Shown piece after piece: positions 63,844 through 64,000 of a stretch of DNA of 64,000 nucleotides (within the stretch, counting starts at the first letter, position 1; each line of letters begins with the position of its first letter). Source of the stretch: Deltaproteobacteria bacterium (lineage in GTDB: Bacteria; Bdellovibrionota; FAC87; UBA2466); NCBI GenBank assembly GCA_900299195.1, contig OMIX01000064.1, positions 1 through 64,000 of the forward strand. Reading direction: 5' to 3'. The translations under genes were made by a program, and so were the position numbers. Under the pieces are notes generated by a model that worked only from the letters and a program-made list of their open reading frames with translations, searched no databases and was not told where the DNA came from.

Positions 63844-64000
63844 ATGAAACTTTCAATCATTTGTCCCATCTATAACAATGCGCCTAGCATTTCAGAATTG
63901 GTCGAAGAAATTATCCAGGAGACCCAAAAATGCTCTGCCCAATGGGAGCTGATTTTAGTGGATGATAGAAGTACCGATTCAAGTTGGTCTAAAATCAATG
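63844..64000 (+). CDS. Glycosyltransferase family 2, N-terminal part (cut by window end)
   Basis: The first 52 residues, KLSIICPIYNNAPSISELVEEI... ELILVDDRSTDSSWSKI, form the start of a GT-A fold transferase: nucleotide-binding strand with PIYNN and the VDDRSTD motif. AAAAGGCAT lies ahead of the ATG and it begins 18 bases after the FAD gene. Polyprenyl-phosphate transferases of the DPM type start this way too, but the truncated part does not allow a choice. Confidence 0.9.
   Translation, partial: MKLSIICPIYNNAPSISELVEEIIQETQKCSAQWELILVDDRSTDSSWSKIN

Noticed and set aside
1-64000. CRISPR array, prophage, restriction-modification or toxin-antitoxin modules
   Set aside because: No regularly spaced repeats, phage structural genes, methylase motifs or paired small toxin/antitoxin ORFs were found on either strand by eye.

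Overview
Likely organism: a Gram-negative, AT-leaning proteobacterium-like genome, most probably Bdellovibrionota or another deltaproteobacterium-like lineage. This is an inference from gene content: a type IV pilus pilMNOPQ operon, a scattered Flp/Tad pilus locus, system II (ResB/CcsA) cytochrome c maturation, a PEGA-like secreted protein, a Ser/Thr kinase with a C-terminal membrane anchor, and a TIGR02300-type zinc-ribbon protein. No rRNA or taxonomic marker outside the rpoB region was checked against a database.

Layout. 0-13.4 kb is the translation/transcription core: the end of tuf, rpmG, tRNA-Trp, then two unexpected genes (a CBS-domain protein and a convergent Fur-type regulator), then secE-nusG-rplKA-rplJL-rpoBC, closed by a strong terminator. 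13.4-24.7 kb holds an RluA-type pseudouridine synthase, an EpmA-like lysyl-tRNA synthetase paralogue, a heterodimeric ABC exporter, a heat-shock pair clpB-htrA behind a sigma-32-like promoter, a PfkB kinase and a zinc-ribbon protein. 24.7-28.3 kb (minus strand) is a tightly overlapping Flp/Tad pilus operon (pilin, TadE-like proteins, CpaB, a PEGA-like protein) with a sigma-54-like promoter. 28.4-37.2 kb holds a cardiolipin synthase, a PhaR-type regulator, a coiled-coil protein and pilMNOPQ. 37.2-48.5 kb holds an RDD protein, ssb, hemW, a double-length M16 peptidase, and the minus-strand run mrp-DUF971-ygfZ-resB-ccsA, which joins Fe-S carrier functions to cytochrome c assembly. 48.5-54.4 kb is the most accessory part: a secreted alpha/beta hydrolase, a 143-bp element with perfect 32-bp inverted ends filling the gap between two convergent genes, two small-family CxxCH proteins, a Ser/Thr kinase, and a densely structured RNA candidate. 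54.6-64 kb holds lysA, a glycosyltransferase, an ABC importer without a binding protein, and a divergent surface-glycan cluster (wecE; wbqC family, FAD enzyme, GT2).

No CRISPR array, prophage, transposase gene or classical defence system was seen. The most unusual non-coding signals are the 50.25-50.40 kb inverted-repeat element and the 53.8-54.0 kb structured RNA region. The most interesting gene contexts are the reduced Flp/Tad operon and the mrp-DUF971-ygfZ-resB-ccsA run. Start codons were moved from the ORF track wherever a ribosome binding site, family N-terminus or promoter argued for it, and each such case is stated.
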